Assembly: GCA_016800925.1 (NCBI GenBank)
Contig: JABCPU010000136.1
Span: 95,204-159,203, forward strand
Direction of reading: 5' to 3'
Source: Suillus spraguei
Taxonomy: Eukaryota > Basidiomycota > Agaricomycetes > Boletales > Suillaceae
Length of the DNA stretch: 64,000 bases
Shown here one piece after another: positions 13,053 through 24,777 of this stretch. Positions within the stretch are counted from its first letter, which is position 1, and every line of letters begins with the position of its first letter. A program made the translations under genes and the position numbers. Below the pieces are notes generated by a model. The model searched no databases, was not told the origin of the DNA, and saw only the letters and a list, made by a program, of their open reading frames with translations.

Positions 13053-13401
13053 AGATAAGAGCGTGCTCCTGTTTCAAAATTGATGCCAGCACAGCGACTA
13101 TAGTCATATATACAAGTTCAGCTACCCCATCACCATCTCTTTGCGGCTTCCTCCAGCGCTGATCTACATGTATAGTACTTCTGCGTAGAATGGTATGATA
13201 AGCTCCTGCTTCAAGCGTCTCGACAGATTTCAAACGCCTGCCTTGAGGACTTGATTCTGCGGCACATCGTGTGCCGTCACAACCGGCTACAAGACTTTCG
13301 CATTCGACAAGAACATGCTTTTTTGACGCAGTGCAGAACGCCAGCTATATATTTCCACCATTTGTTCCTCACTACTTTTCCATATCCCCACAGCCAAAAT
13401 C
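13053..13401 (+). promoter_or_regulatory. Promoter region of DUF6535 copy C
   Basis: AGATAAG lies at 13053-13059 and TATATA at 13346-13351, 56 nt before the start codon. The arrangement is the same as in the other copies. Confidence 0.5.
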
Positions 13402-16018
13402 ATGGCAAGCGCATCACCACAACCTAGTCCCCAACCTATGAATACCGACCTCCTGATCAACGAGTAAGTAGCAACCTCAACTCAGTTGTCCATAACACTC
13501 ATGAACACACAGGAAGGACCTTGACAATAATATGTGAATACAAACAGACCAGCATAGTATACTTGACGTCTGACTCTATTGTCTCAAAGGTCAAACACCC
13601 CAGAGCAGATCCCGGATGAGAATCCTCCGGTGTCTATCGAGGAAAACCTTGCCAAGAATATGTAAATGTCAATTCATCAGCACGCCACACTTGACGTCTG
13701 ACCATATATTTCCTCAAAGGTCGGACACGCTGGCGCAGATTCTCGATGTCCTCAAAGGATCGACAATAGCAGAAGAACGCGGAATAGATGTCAATTCAAA
13801 ATTTTGGGCAACGTACAAGAAAGCTTCAACTGAGTACGACAACGATTTCCTCGATCGGGCCAATGACGATATGGACATTATTCTGACTTTTGTTCGTTTC
13901 TTTCCACGTCTTCCAATGCAACTCTCATAGGCATACTAGGCTGGTCTGTTCTCAGCTGTCAACTCCACCTTCATCGTCGGCATGCAGCCTGATCCAGGAG
14001 ATACTACCAATGTCCTCATCCTCTATCTGATTCAGATCAGTGTTAATGGCCCAAATTCCGTACCTGACATCAGCACGCTTTCCTCATCTACGGGATTTTC
14101 TTCCTCGACGGTCTGGATGCAAACACTCGCCTACGCTAGCCTTGCTTTTAGTGTCTTGGCTGCATTCGGAGCTGTCATGTGCAAACAATGGCTTCACTCT
14201 TACAAGTCAGTTCGAGGACGAGGGTCTCTCGAAGAGCGTGGGATAGAGAGGCAGATAAGGCTAGATGGAATAAAATATTTCCGCCTGCAGGCCGTCTTGC
14301 AAGCATTCCTGGTGCTGCTCCAGATGTCGCTCCTGCTCTTCGGCCTCTCACTAAGCGCCAACATGTGGGCCAAGCAAACCACGATATCCAGCATCATCTT
14401 CTCCACTACAGCTTTTGGCATTCTATTCTACGTGGGTACTATCCTTGTGTCGGTGTTACGTCCGGATAGTCCGTTCCAGACACCAGTCTCAGAGCTGATT
14501 GCAGCAATCTGCCGAAAATTTCTTCCAGACAAGTCCACTTTGACTCGTCGCATATTCGCCAAATCATCGGCCATTCGCTGGATACTGGAGACATCGACGA
14601 ACCCTGAAATTGTCGAGGCTGCAGCTATAATGATACCTTTTGTGCAATGGACTCCAAAGTTTGATGCTTCAGCAGCCTTTGCTCGTCTACGCGATAATTT
14701 CACGGCGTATCGTGACAGGGATGAGCTATATGTAAAGTATGGCAAAATTATGGCCCATCTTTGCATCCAGTCAATCGAAATAGATCGGAAACTTCTGTCA
14801 TTTTCGGAGGATGATAAATTTCTGGAAACCCAGAATTGGTTCATGCGCGATGCGTTCACGGCTTGTTGTGCCGCCTACGATCAGCTCAAGAAGACACCGC
14901 TAATGGAAGCAGACGCTCAGCGGAAGCATCGGGCTGATACACGCACTGCTCTGAGGACCATTGTTGTCCACGGGCTGGTTAATAAACTTTCACGTCCGGA
15001 CGATGAAGACTTAATTTGGATTGGTGATCTGCAATGGCGTGACAGTGATGGGCGTGCACCCAGCTGTCGAAGTTTTGATTGGCTCGTGGATTACCTGGCG
15101 GGTGATGCAGAGCATAACAAAGACGATGAAACAAAAGGTGATGCTTTGCTTGTGCTGAGCGCCATGCAGGGACTAGGGAGTCCTACCAAGCGACGGCCCT
15201 ACATAAACTCGCTTATGCGCTGTATGCGCTCTACCAGATCTCCCCGAGTCCGGCATACCGCGCTTAGAGCTGTTTGTGAAGCTCGAGAGGAACTGGCTTC
15301 ATTTACAAGTGCCTCGATGCCACTCGGTGTCGATGCACAACTCCTGAATGGGTTTTCTCGCGCTCTTTTAATTGCCGTACGTCCAAATGGCAACCAGACA
15401 GTCTACGACACTGTACCAGGCGCCTTTTTTCACTTTGATCGAGACTCTTGTTACATCCGCATCATCTGTGCCCTGACGAAGAACAACGAGTGGTGTCAAC
15501 GTCTGACCCATGATGGCCATCTCGAATGGTGCATTTCCCTAGTCGACGAATATCAAAATTGTCATCATTCAGATGCTGCATCCTGCCTTGTTATGGTCTT
15601 CGGGCGTATCAAGTCCTCGGGCAAAGATATTCCTTTCAGCCCCGCCGAGGAGAGATGGCGGTTACTCATCGAAAACGTATGGGACTACCTGAAATATTCC
15701 ATAGGGTATGATATCCAAGTCGTCGATGGAATACCAGCCCTCGTGACAGCGACGATGATGAATTTGACTGCCTCGGATCATCGTGTTCCGTGGGAGTGGT
15801 TCGCAAATCTCGCTGCAGATGTGCATATGGCTTTGGTTAGTTTGCAGCAGAACCAAGCGGGCCATGCGAATGATGGTATAGCTCAAGCTGCAATCGATAC
15901 TGCACTATCCTCTATTCAGGGATTGGACGAGGAGCTGAGTTGTATGGTCGAGCAACGGATCACTCGCAAAGAGACGATGGAGCCTCAGGATTGTGAAAGA
16001 CGTGCATCCGTTGCGTAA
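13402..16018 (+). CDS. DUF6535 membrane protein, copy C
   Basis: Exons 13402-13463, 13513-13533, 13590-13661, 13720-13891 and 13940-16018 join in frame to 801 residues. The introns are 48-58 nt and GT-AG; intron 4 uses a GTTCGT donor. The N-terminus is MASASPQPS. The DUF6535 core has four hydrophobic helices, including TLAYASLAFSVLAAFGAV and FLVLLQMSLLLFGLSLS. The C-terminal half carries the conserved blocks LSAMQGLGSP, RVRHTALRAV, DEWCQRL (here NEWCQRL) and SSIQGLDEELS. It has a single copy of the ~40-residue unit that is tripled in A. It is closest to D by eye. Function is unknown; a membrane protein is inferred. Confidence 0.87.
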
Positions 16019-16870
16019 ATCTTCTACACGTCGCAGTTCATTCCTATGTATAGATTGGCACCTGATTCGTGAGATGGTTATTGTTTACTCGCAAAATGGC
16101 TAGGGTACCTCATTACCTACCTTACTATGCTCACTGCAAATGTAGTTCTGCTTTGTCTGTCAAAAAGTTGGCGACTGGCGTTTTGCCGCTACTGTCACAT
16201 TACATACCGAGTATCACTTATATAATTTCTCCAGTGGGAAATGGAGCTGAACTAGACGTTGAGCAGAACGCAGACTTTCATTCAAGCCTTAGAAATACAT
16301 GATGACTGTGGGTACAGAGTCAATGTGTATAACAGTTGCAGAAAAACAAGATATCATGCTCGTGTGATAGAGGGAGACATGGAAACGCTCTGTATATTCT
16401 GCGTCTTCGTCCCCGTAAGCCTGCAATTCGAGGCATCGTGTGAACGGCATATCACTGCATATAAAGGACTGCTTACTTGTCAGAATGGGTGCCTCTCTTC
16501 GGATCGGCTCGTCTCTTGGCAAGTACTTTTCTGACCTTTCTCTCCGGGCGAACGACGATAATGGGCATGGGGAAATGAGAGAGGCAACTATGCTTTGACA
16601 CATTGCCCACACCTGGCGCGCAGAACGCCGCACCCCAGGCTTGCATCATGCCACACCAGCCTCTCGTACCACCATGATTGAGCCCGGGTGGTACAGAGCA
16701 ATTAACCGCTCGAAGGGTTGTAGTGACTTTGTCGGCAATAAACTCAACGATGACGGAGATCTAAAATACAATGAGAAGGCTGATAGCGAACGCCTACCTT
16801 CCGCTCTGGATCGTACTCAATTCATTTCCTTTGAATCTGGCGTATAAGTTCACGGGCTTCTTTGTTGGAC
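16019..16870. repeat. Array spacer repeat downstream of copy C
   Basis: No gene seen. This stretch is homologous to the spacer after copy D (28642-29360) and to 44856-45600 upstream of copy F. Shared landmarks are GAGTATCACTT-A-A--TTCTCC near 16210, GACTTTCATTCA near 16270, GATAGAGGGAGACATGG near 16370 and TCTCTCCGGGCGAA near 16540. It marks the unit that was duplicated with the genes. Confidence 0.7.
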
Positions 16871-18039
16871 TGAATGCTGACAGTTTTATTGGGAAACCCT
16901 CAAGTCTCTTGGTCGCTTAATAGTGTACGTGATATGTGTGAGAACAGGTTACGAAGTGGGTACGAAAGCATATAGATATCTGTTGATTCACGGTGCCATT
17001 CACAGGGTAGCCTTAGATCTGGCTGCCCTCAGCAGTACTGTTGCTTGTCAGATCGAGCATAAGGTCTCTGTCAATGTTATTGACAGTATACACCCCATCG
17101 GTGGGAAAGGGCGTTATATAAGTAGGTCGCTAATAGGATGATTCGAAAATGAGACGAGGAAGTGTTGGAGTCCGACGCACCAGAGAGAGGCGAGAAGGGA
17201 ATGGCCGAAGAATCCGAGAAGCAAGGCACGAGGGGGAGAAGCTGAGGAACGTGGTTCGAGCGCAAGCCATAATAGGCCAGTGGGATGCAGCGCGCTGACG
17301 TCGGCCGAGCCTCTACAATATATGTCAACGAGTTATGTCTAAATTTTCGTTTCCTTTTTCACTTACTATAAAGTCCAGCGCCGTCGCGTAGAAACATCTC
17401 AGTTCTTCTTGGAGAAACCGAGATGTAAGTCTGTAGATTCTTGTACCGTCAGTGTTAACTGACGAAAGCAATAGCGTACCTTATTCTTCCAGGTAGCGCA
17501 CATGTTAATAGAGTTCTTCTTCGAGAAACTGAGATCGTACCTTATTCTTCTAGACCCTTTCTCCCGCCCTCGTTAGCCTCTTATCGCAAGAGGAAGTAAT
17601 GAAGGAAAGGTCAGAAAACACTAGGCTTTATACTGAGTGTTGTGTTGAACCATCAAATAATTAATTTTTTGTGTCTGTGCGTTGTAGAGTAATAAGTAGA
17701 CGTTGCGCCAAAAGTGCGCAAACTTTAGAGGAAGAAGAAGCCAAAAACATTGTCGAGACAAATGAGAACAACGACTCGCCCCCCCCCCCCCCCCCCCCCC
17801 CCGACTCCTCAGTAATCGTGGATTCAAAACTTTACGAACTTTCCTTTCCCTTCCCTTTATCATTATCACGCTCTTTCGTTGTCATCATGGTCCATAGAAA
17901 TTCGAATATAGTGGAGATTTCGTTCCTCCATGCACTATGGTTCACATGCATCCATCGTCGTAACTTGTAATTGTATTCGAAACTTTCATACTCCCTTTTT
18001 CGATTGGGCAATCACAGATCATTTGTATACGATACATTG
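16871..18039. other. Unassigned sequence with short direct repeats and a poly-C tract
   Basis: No gene recognised. Two near-identical direct repeats (AGTTCTTCTTGGAGAAACCG type) lie at 17401-17424 and 17512-17535. Each is followed by CGTACCTTATTCTTC (17475 and 17536). A run of 24 C occupies 17779-17802. The frames at 17671-17970 and 17621-17869 only exist because this run is read through. The stretch may be the remains of an old element, but I cannot name it. Confidence 0.45.
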
Positions 18040-18285
18040 GTGGTAGTCAGAGTGAACGATTATGGAGCGATTCGGAATGCGATTCAAAAAACGAATTTGA
18101 ACGCTGAGAATCGGATTACATAGAGCTTAATCGGCTTAATCGTCGAAGCGCCTCGAGAGGCGATTATGAATTGGATTCTGCACTGTGGGTTCAACTGTAT
18201 TTCTCTTATTTAAAATTTATATCTAATTAAATATACTTGTCCTGGCATGCAAGCAACTGTACCCTCTGCGTGTTTAAGCAACATG

Positions 18286-18639
18286 TCACCCAAAGACAAA
18301 GACATCCAACAAGCATAAAAACTTATAAAAAAGCGCCTTGGTGCCTGAGTCAGGGATTGATCCTGCAGATTCAGATTCTGTGTCCGAGTCGGTGCTTGAG
18401 TCTAGCCTGGACACAGTACTCAAACTGGGTGGATCTGAGTATACAGACGAGTCGTCTGAAGCTTCATTGGTGTCTGACTCTAACTCGGAGGTAGAAGACT
18501 GTTGAACTCCTGTACTGTAAGACTTTCGAGCCTCCGTTGGCGACGCAGGCGGATTTGAGCTCGTTTTTTCTTTACCTGCAACGCAAACATAATTAGATTT
18601 TGTGCTTGCACTTACTTGCCTGTGCGTTCGTTGTGGCAT
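18286..18639 (-). pseudogene. Short open frame inside the TIR element, possibly a transposase N-terminus
   Basis: The frame is 117 residues. It begins MPQRTHRQ and is rich in S, T, D and E. It has no recognisable domain. A possible intron (GTAAGTGC to TTGCAG, about 18574-18615) would instead join MPQRTHRQ to a basic KKKRAQIRLRRQRR stretch, which could be a nuclear-localisation or DNA-binding N-terminus. Its place inside an element with inverted ends makes a truncated transposase the simplest guess. No catalytic motif is present, so this is weakly supported. Confidence 0.25.
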
Positions 18640-18890
18640 CTTGAGTAGTCCGTGTCGCTGGTGTCCGAAACAGAATTTATATATATATATATTTTTTTTT
18701 TTGTTTAATCCTTGTTTTGTGTCCGTTGGGGCGGAGCCCTATGATAGACATTACATGCGGTATTTACTCTAATTGATGCATATGTGCGTGTCCGTGGATG
18801 TTGGGTCGTGTTCAATGGTCCTGGCCGAGGCGCGGACGTTAACACCAGCTTAAGGTGAAAGGGGGGGTTGTTACAGGGATTGGGGTGCGT

Positions 18891-21800
18891 CTAGCTGTTT
18901 TTGTCGTTCTTGTCCTTTGGTGGTGATACGTCTCCGAAGGTTGGCTCGAATCTTTTCGTTTTGGCTATGAATGTGAACAGTGACTTTAGACATTCAGCGT
19001 CATTGAGAATGTGCTTCACATGGTGCGCTCTCGTTCCTAGTTCTTGTCTGAGTATGTTGCGTTGTCTGGTGTATGCTGGGCAGGTGAGAAGGAAGTGATG
19101 GACTGACTCGTTTCCTTCGTTGCATTGTTGGCATGTTGCTGTTTCTGACTTCGCTATACGGTGTAGGTGTTTGTTGAGAGGAATGTGTCCTGTTCTGAGC
19201 TGGAAGAGAAGCGAGCTGTGACGACGCGGGAATTGATCAATGAGTCCTGCGAAGTGTTTCGACGGAGCGGTTGGGTCTATGGTCTGTAAGGCAGCGAAAC
19301 GGGGGGAAAGGTGCATGACCTTTGCTGCTTCTTCCTTGATTTGCTCTCGAAACTGCTGGAGTGTGGACGATTTGCTGATTGGTAGCGTGATGGGATCCTT
19401 CGCTGCCGTCCTTAGAGACTTTGGGAGAAGTCTCCCCTCCGAGACGTCTTTCCTTGCTGCCCTTTTTGCCCTCTCATCTGCCTTCTCGTTCCCCGGTATT
19501 CCTACATGGCCTGGCGTCCATCTCACCACCAGCCTTTTGCCATTGTTGTCTGGGATGATTTCACGGAGACTGTCGTGAAAGGTGTCCATTAGGTGATGTC
19601 CGGGTTGCGAATTGAATGCTTTCGTTGCGCGAATTGCCGCCTGGTTGTCCACCCCCAGTGCCATTGATTCTCCCCTCCTGCTCTTCTAATCAGCTCCACC
19701 GCTAGAATCATCCCCACTAGCTCTCCCTCATATACCGTGTGCTCGCTATCCTTCCCCAGATAAAACCTTAGTTCGTCTTTTACCTCTCCGTCTCGCATGA
19801 GAATGGCCGCTGCCCCTACTCCTCCATCTATGGCCGAACCGTCTGAGTATACTCGGATCTCTTCCCTCGCCAGCTCATCTTCGTCGGCTGCTTCCTTCTT
19901 CTTCCTCGCTATCTGTAATTCGACGTCCGGCTTCCACTTTGGATTGTGGCGGATTGGGTGGATCTTCTCCATTCGAGCTGGGTTGACCTTGAATTCGTAC
20001 ATTAGCTTGTGAAGCGGGGATGGGTGGCGCTTTGGTTTGGCAAAGTTGCGTGCATTCCCGTAGTTGTAGGCCATCTTGATGTCTCTGGCTAGCGGGTGAG
20101 AGTCTGGGAGTGAGGTCATTCTGAGGGTCGATTTGAGGCATATCTTGCGTAGTGTCTGTTGAAAGGGAAGTATGTTAGCGTGCGCGTCTAGGATATCTGT
20201 AGCAGTGGATCTCATTCCGCCCGTTATCATCAGGGTTGCCATTCTCTGCACCCTTGCCATTTGCGACGCGAATCCTCGAGCCCCTCGTCCATTTAGCTTC
20301 TTTCCTTTGCCCTTTGCTACCAGTCCTGCGCACCAGACATCAGCTGCATATAACATTTTAGGAATGACTACTCCCTCGTATAGTCTCTTCATTAGTCGAC
20401 TTTTGATGCCCTTCGTGGGTCGGATCATCCTGTTGCAGGCCAGGATGTACTTTGTGCCTTTTGCCAGGGCGTGGGCTGCATGTTCCTTGAAGTTAAGGTT
20501 CTCGTCTATTATTACTCCTAGAAATTTGTGCGAGCTCGATGGTTGTATTGTGTGATTTCGAATGGCGATTGCAGGTTTTGGCGCAGGGATTGTTTTGTGT
20601 GGGTCCGTGACACTTTGCACGCGCTTTCTTGCGAGACATACCAGTGCCGTTTTGTCTAGCTCGAATTCCGCGTGATGCTCCTCACTCCATTGTAGCGCGC
20701 CTCCTCTCTTCTCCATCATTCTAGTTAGCTTAGTGTTCGCCTCTTCGTATGACTCACCTTTCGCTATTAAAGCGACATCGTCTATGAATCCTAAGCTGAG
20801 TTCTCCCTTGCGGGGTCTTGGATCTGCGACTCTTAGTAGGTCAGTATTGTAGAAGATGAATGCAAGTGGGGATAAGGGACAGCCTTGATCGACACCACCT
20901 TTGACCTGGAATGATTCCGATTGAAAATCGTCAAAGATTAGAGATGTTGATCTTCCGTCTAATCTTCTCCTGTACCAATCGATGTATTCTTGAGGTATTC
21001 CTGATTTCTTGAGGTTGTGGAGGAGTTTGTTGACCACGACACTGGGAAAAGCGGCTTTAACATCCAGGAACAACATGGAAACAAAATTTTCCCTTGAGGC
21101 CCAAGCGTCAGTAATGAACTTCGTTAGTAAGTGCAGGGAATCTGTGGTCGAGCGTCCTGGTCTTCCCCCAAAGTGCGTTGCTGCTAAGAGATCGTGTCTT
21201 TCGGCTATATAGGTGAGGTCGTCTGCCACGCATGAGGATAGTATTTTGGCCATGGTGTCCAGCAGCGTTATCGGTCTGTACGCCTTGGGGAGACTGTAGT
21301 CCGGTCTGCCGGGTTTGCGCAGTACTATGGTTGATGACTTCTTCCACTGGTCCGGGTATATTTCTAATGTAAAGGTCGCTCGAAATATCGGTCCCATAAA
21401 TGGGACTAGCTGCGCTGCGCAGTGGGTGAAGACGCAGTTACTTATTCCATTCGGTCCAGGGGCTTTGTGCAGGGAGAGCTTTGCTATCGCTCTGTCTATC
21501 TGTTCATTCGTTATCAGTGTAAACTCACAAACGGGAGGAGGGTAAATATAATTAGGGTCTACGTGCTCATTGGCCGGGGGGGGTTTGAAGAAGACCTCAT
21601 ATAAGAGCTCGCTTTTCCTGTCGTTGGTTTGGGTTGAGTTTTGATGATTGCGTTCTGGGTCCTTGAGCGTGGCGATTCTTGTGTGCATTTGATCTTCTGG
21701 GTTGCTTGCTGCGTAGTGGTGAAAATTCCATACCCCGGCTGGGGTCATCGTTTCCAGCCAGGCGGTCCAGTGAGATTCCTTTGCCTTCCTGATGCTTTCT

Positions 21801-22954
21801 GAGAAGGCGTTGCGCGCTTTGCGATACTGTTCGTGGATTGGGTCGTTTCTATACACTAGTTTAGCTCTCGATTTGCGGCCTAATTTATGTACTTCCTTTC
21901 GTTCTATATCCAGGCTTTTTGACCACCATCGTTTTGCGTAGGGTGATGGTTTCGATTTCGGCACCTTTGCATCTACTACCTTCGCGATGATTGAAGTGAG
22001 GTTGTCGAAGGCCTCCTCGAATTGAACTTTCGTCATGATCTCAGTTGGTGGGGGGATGGTGCTGAGATCCGCTGCTAGTGCCTCATTTATTTCATCCCAG
22101 TCTGCTTCTCTGTAATTGTGGCGCGGTATACAGTTGATGCGTTCTGGTTGCAATTCTAGCGAGCTAATGATCGGAAAGTGGTCAGTGATGACTGGTCTTA
22201 GGTGGTACTCAACGTTGCATGCCGTGAAAGCGTGTTGGAGTTGGGCTGAGCAGAAGACGTTGTCGGGTCTTGTGAGGTTCTTCGTGGATGATGCTTCCAG
22301 TGTGGCGATTCCCGGGGGTAGTACTTGGATTAAATTGTACAGCGCTAGAAGATTTATTAGTACACCTGCGGCGTCGAGGTTCGCTGCAGTGAATAGGTGA
22401 CTGTTTGAAGTTAGCTCCCACATTGGGTGGTGCCGGTTGAAGTCGCCTAGCCAAATTATATGTTCAGTATTTACTTCCTCCTCGCCTTGAGCGAGTTGTT
22501 GAGGGTTTGCCCGACGTGCGTTATGTTCCGTTTGCATATGTCTTTCGAGGAAATGCAGGGTGCCGTCGTGGTCGCAGGGGTTATATATATTATAGAAACG
22601 CACCTTTCCGAAGTCTCCCGATAATTCTATGGCCATGACGTTCGTCGATTGGATTGGGATAGCGTGCCATTTGTTCTTGGAGATCTTCTTGTTGATCAGC
22701 ATTATCACTTGCGTTCGGTTTTGATTCATGTGGTGGCCGGTTGGGTATACCACATCCCAATAGCGTCGGAGGCTAGAGGCGTTAGTGAGATTCACAGGGT
22801 TGAGAAAAGGTTCTTGTATACATGCCATGTCGAAGTTGTCGGGATTGAGGTTCTTCAGGAGGTGTTCCCATGCGTTGGAGGATTTGCGAAGGTTCTGCTG
22901 CCATATTTTGAAGTCTGTTCTCTGTTGGTGTTGTGTTGTTGGTTCTTGCTGCAT
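18891..22954 (-). pseudogene. LINE ORF2, endonuclease-reverse transcriptase-RNase H, one frameshift
   Basis: It starts at the ATG of the TAATG junction (22954). The N-terminus is an APE-type endonuclease (IWQQNLRKS, ACIQEPFLN, WLGDFNRHHPMW, ITDHFPIIS). The reverse transcriptase follows with YRPITLLDT, FGGRPGRST, FLDVKAAFPS near residue 631, VDQGCPLSPLAF and the catalytic FIDDVALI near 721. RNase H begins near 1034 (VYSDGSA, YEGELVG) and continues after a frame change near 19655, at a G5 run, with LGVDNQAA and GHVGIPGNEKADERAK. The C-terminal domain has CQQC-x8-HHFLLTC. Total length about 1350 residues is normal for the type. A single indel is the only visible lesion, so the element is young or the shift is an assembly error in a homopolymer. 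Confidence 0.85.
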
Positions 22955-24777
22955 TAGTCCCAGCCGCTGGCCGCGTTGCCGTCTTGCGTGTAGTTGAGTG
23001 TTGAGAAGAAAGAGTCTCTTGAGGCAGCGGAATGAGAGCGTTGAGGTTGGGTGTCTGGCGCGTTTTCTTGCTGTGTCCACATATCTGTGAGACGCGATTG
23101 ACTTCCTAATGGGATGTTGTTGGGGAATCTTGGGCGCTGCGGTTGATTGAGTCTTGCTTTCATTGGTCTTGCTTCTCTCGTTCTGTTTTGCTGAGGTGGG
23201 GGGGGATTCTGGTTAGTTAGGTTTGTGTGATCACCGTTACCTTCTTGCTGATATTCGTTCCACTCATTGGGCTGTTCGTCTATCTTTTCCCAGGTAAGTG
23301 GGTCCTCCGTTGGGTAGAATCGGTATCTTGATTCGTCGTTGCGTCTCTTGTGTGCTTCCCACTTGCTTAGGAATGTCGGGCACACTCGGCTCCATGCTGC
23401 GTGTCCCTTGATTTCACAGTTAGTGCAGTAGTAGTTGTTGGGGTCGTCTACCTTGCACATTGCTGTGCGATGTTGTTCTCCACACGTTCCGCATGTGTCA
23501 ATATCCTTGGGGCAGTCTGTTGCCATGTGGTTGCCGTCGAAGGAGTGGCACTTGAGACATCTTGATGGTTCTGGTAGAAGTTTGCGTCCATATACTCTTT
23601 TGCTGGCTACCGATAACCCGAATTTGATGGCGTGATTCGCGCTCTCCCTAGAATTGAAGGTTAGTATAATGTGAGCTGTTCTCTGGTTCGGGTTGCGTCT
23701 CGCTATTGGTTTGATGTACTTAGCCTTCAGGATGGTTTTTGGGGCGAAAGCAGCCTTCTTCTCGATGTCGTCTATGGCTGCATTAGATTCTGGGACGAAC
23801 GAGATCGGGACATTTTCCATCAGGACGTGGAACGTGCGGTCTTTGATGGTGACGTTGGAGCCGAATCGTTCCAAGAAGTTGCTGCGATTTGTTGGGATGT
23901 TGAACCATTCCGTTGACTCCTTGGAGTTGAGTTCGTATATGATGCCCCCGTGAGGGAGTTTGCGTGCTGATACGAAGGTGAGGTCGTCCGGAGTTGGGAT
24001 GTCGTCCTTGTTCATCATTTCGATGGCTAGTTTTGCCTTGGTGACCAACTGTGCCTCTGTGAGCTGTGTGGTGGCGTCCTTAGGCATGAAGAGTGATCTT
24101 CTATCTATCAAAATCTGTCTCGTTTGACCTTTGTTGCGTGAAAGAAGTTTCGTTAGTGGGCCAGGGATCGGCGCTTTCGCTGCCGCTGCATAGGATCTAG
24201 GTCCTTCAGACCCGTTGAGTACTGCCTCTGCGTTGGTATGATTCTGAATCGCTTGCGTTGCGCTCTTTGTGGCCTTATCTATTCCCTCAAGTGATTCACT
24301 AAGATTAGTACGCACCTCTTTTACTGCCTCCTCTAGTGCCTCTTTATGCTTGTCTGTTGATTGCGCTAATTCCTCAGCCTTCTCTACCATGATTGTTAGG
24401 GGGCCGCCTATGAGTGTTTCGATCTTGTTGATGATGTTGGTCATGTCCATCGCGCGTTCCGCGTCATACAAAACCATGGCAATAGCCCTGAGTATCTCGG
24501 CGTGGGTAGATCCTAGACCTGCTGAGGCGCTGAATTCGAAGATTGCTGTTACTATTTGCGTGAGCATAGTTCCTGCTGTTGGGAGAACTAGGCCATGCGT
24601 GTTTAGGAGCTTCTTTGCTGTGATTATGTTAGTTATATCTGTTCTTATACTTGTACCTTCTATGTGTTCTTCGATTGACTTGCTGGAGGCGAGTAGCGGT
24701 TTGTTTGCTGTTGTTTTTCTGAGACGAGTGTTGCCCACCACTGGGGCTGTCGGGCTTGTGGATCCTGATGGAGCCAT
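22954..24777 (-). CDS. LINE ORF1, zinc-knuckle RNA-binding protein
   Basis: 607 residues from the first internal ATG (24777, MAPSGSTSPTAP). The open frame extends further upstream to 24963, but that part starts at TTG and crosses the target duplication, so it is not element sequence. ORF1 proteins coat the LINE RNA. The C-terminal third has CCHC-type knuckles: CLKCHSFDGNHMATDC, CGTCGEQHRTAMC and CTNCEIKGHAAWSRVC. A helical, charged central part precedes them. The stop codon overlaps the ORF2 start as TAATG (22956-22952), so ORF2 is probably translated by termination and reinitiation, as known for some other LINEs. Confidence 0.82.
   Translation of the reverse strand: MAPSGSTSPTAPVVGNTRLRKTTANKPLLASSKSIEEHIEGTSIRTDITNIITAKKLLNTHGLVLPTAGTMLTQIVTAIFEFSASAGLGSTHAEILRAIAMVLYDAERAMDMTNIINKIETLIGGPLTIMVEKAEELAQSTDKHKEALEEAVKEVRTNLSESLEGIDKATKSATQAIQNHTNAEAVLNGSEGPRSYAAAAKAPIPGPLTKLLSRNKGQTRQILIDRRSLFMPKDATTQLTEAQLVTKAKLAIEMMNKDDIPTPDDLTFVSARKLPHGGIIYELNSKESTEWFNIPTNRSNFLERFGSNVTIKDRTFHVLMENVPISFVPESNAAIDDIEKKAAFAPKTILKAKYIKPIARRNPNQRTAHIILTFNSRESANHAIKFGLSVASKRVYGRKLLPEPSRCLKCHSFDGNHMATDCPKDIDTCGTCGEQHRTAMCKVDDPNNYYCTNCEIKGHAAWSRVCPTFLSKWEAHKRRNDESRYRFYPTEDPLTWEKIDEQPNEWNEYQQEGNGDHTNLTNQNPPPPQQNRTREARPMKARLNQPQRPRFPNNIPLGSQSRLTDMWTQQENAPDTQPQRSHSAASRDSFFSTLNYTQDGNAASGWD

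Noticed and set aside
17671..17970. 99-residue frame with a proline run
   Set aside because: It depends on the poly-C tract and has no other support.
22957..23080. ORF2 start at 23080
   Set aside because: The upstream part lies inside ORF1 in another frame and adds no endonuclease sequence. The TAATG start fits better.
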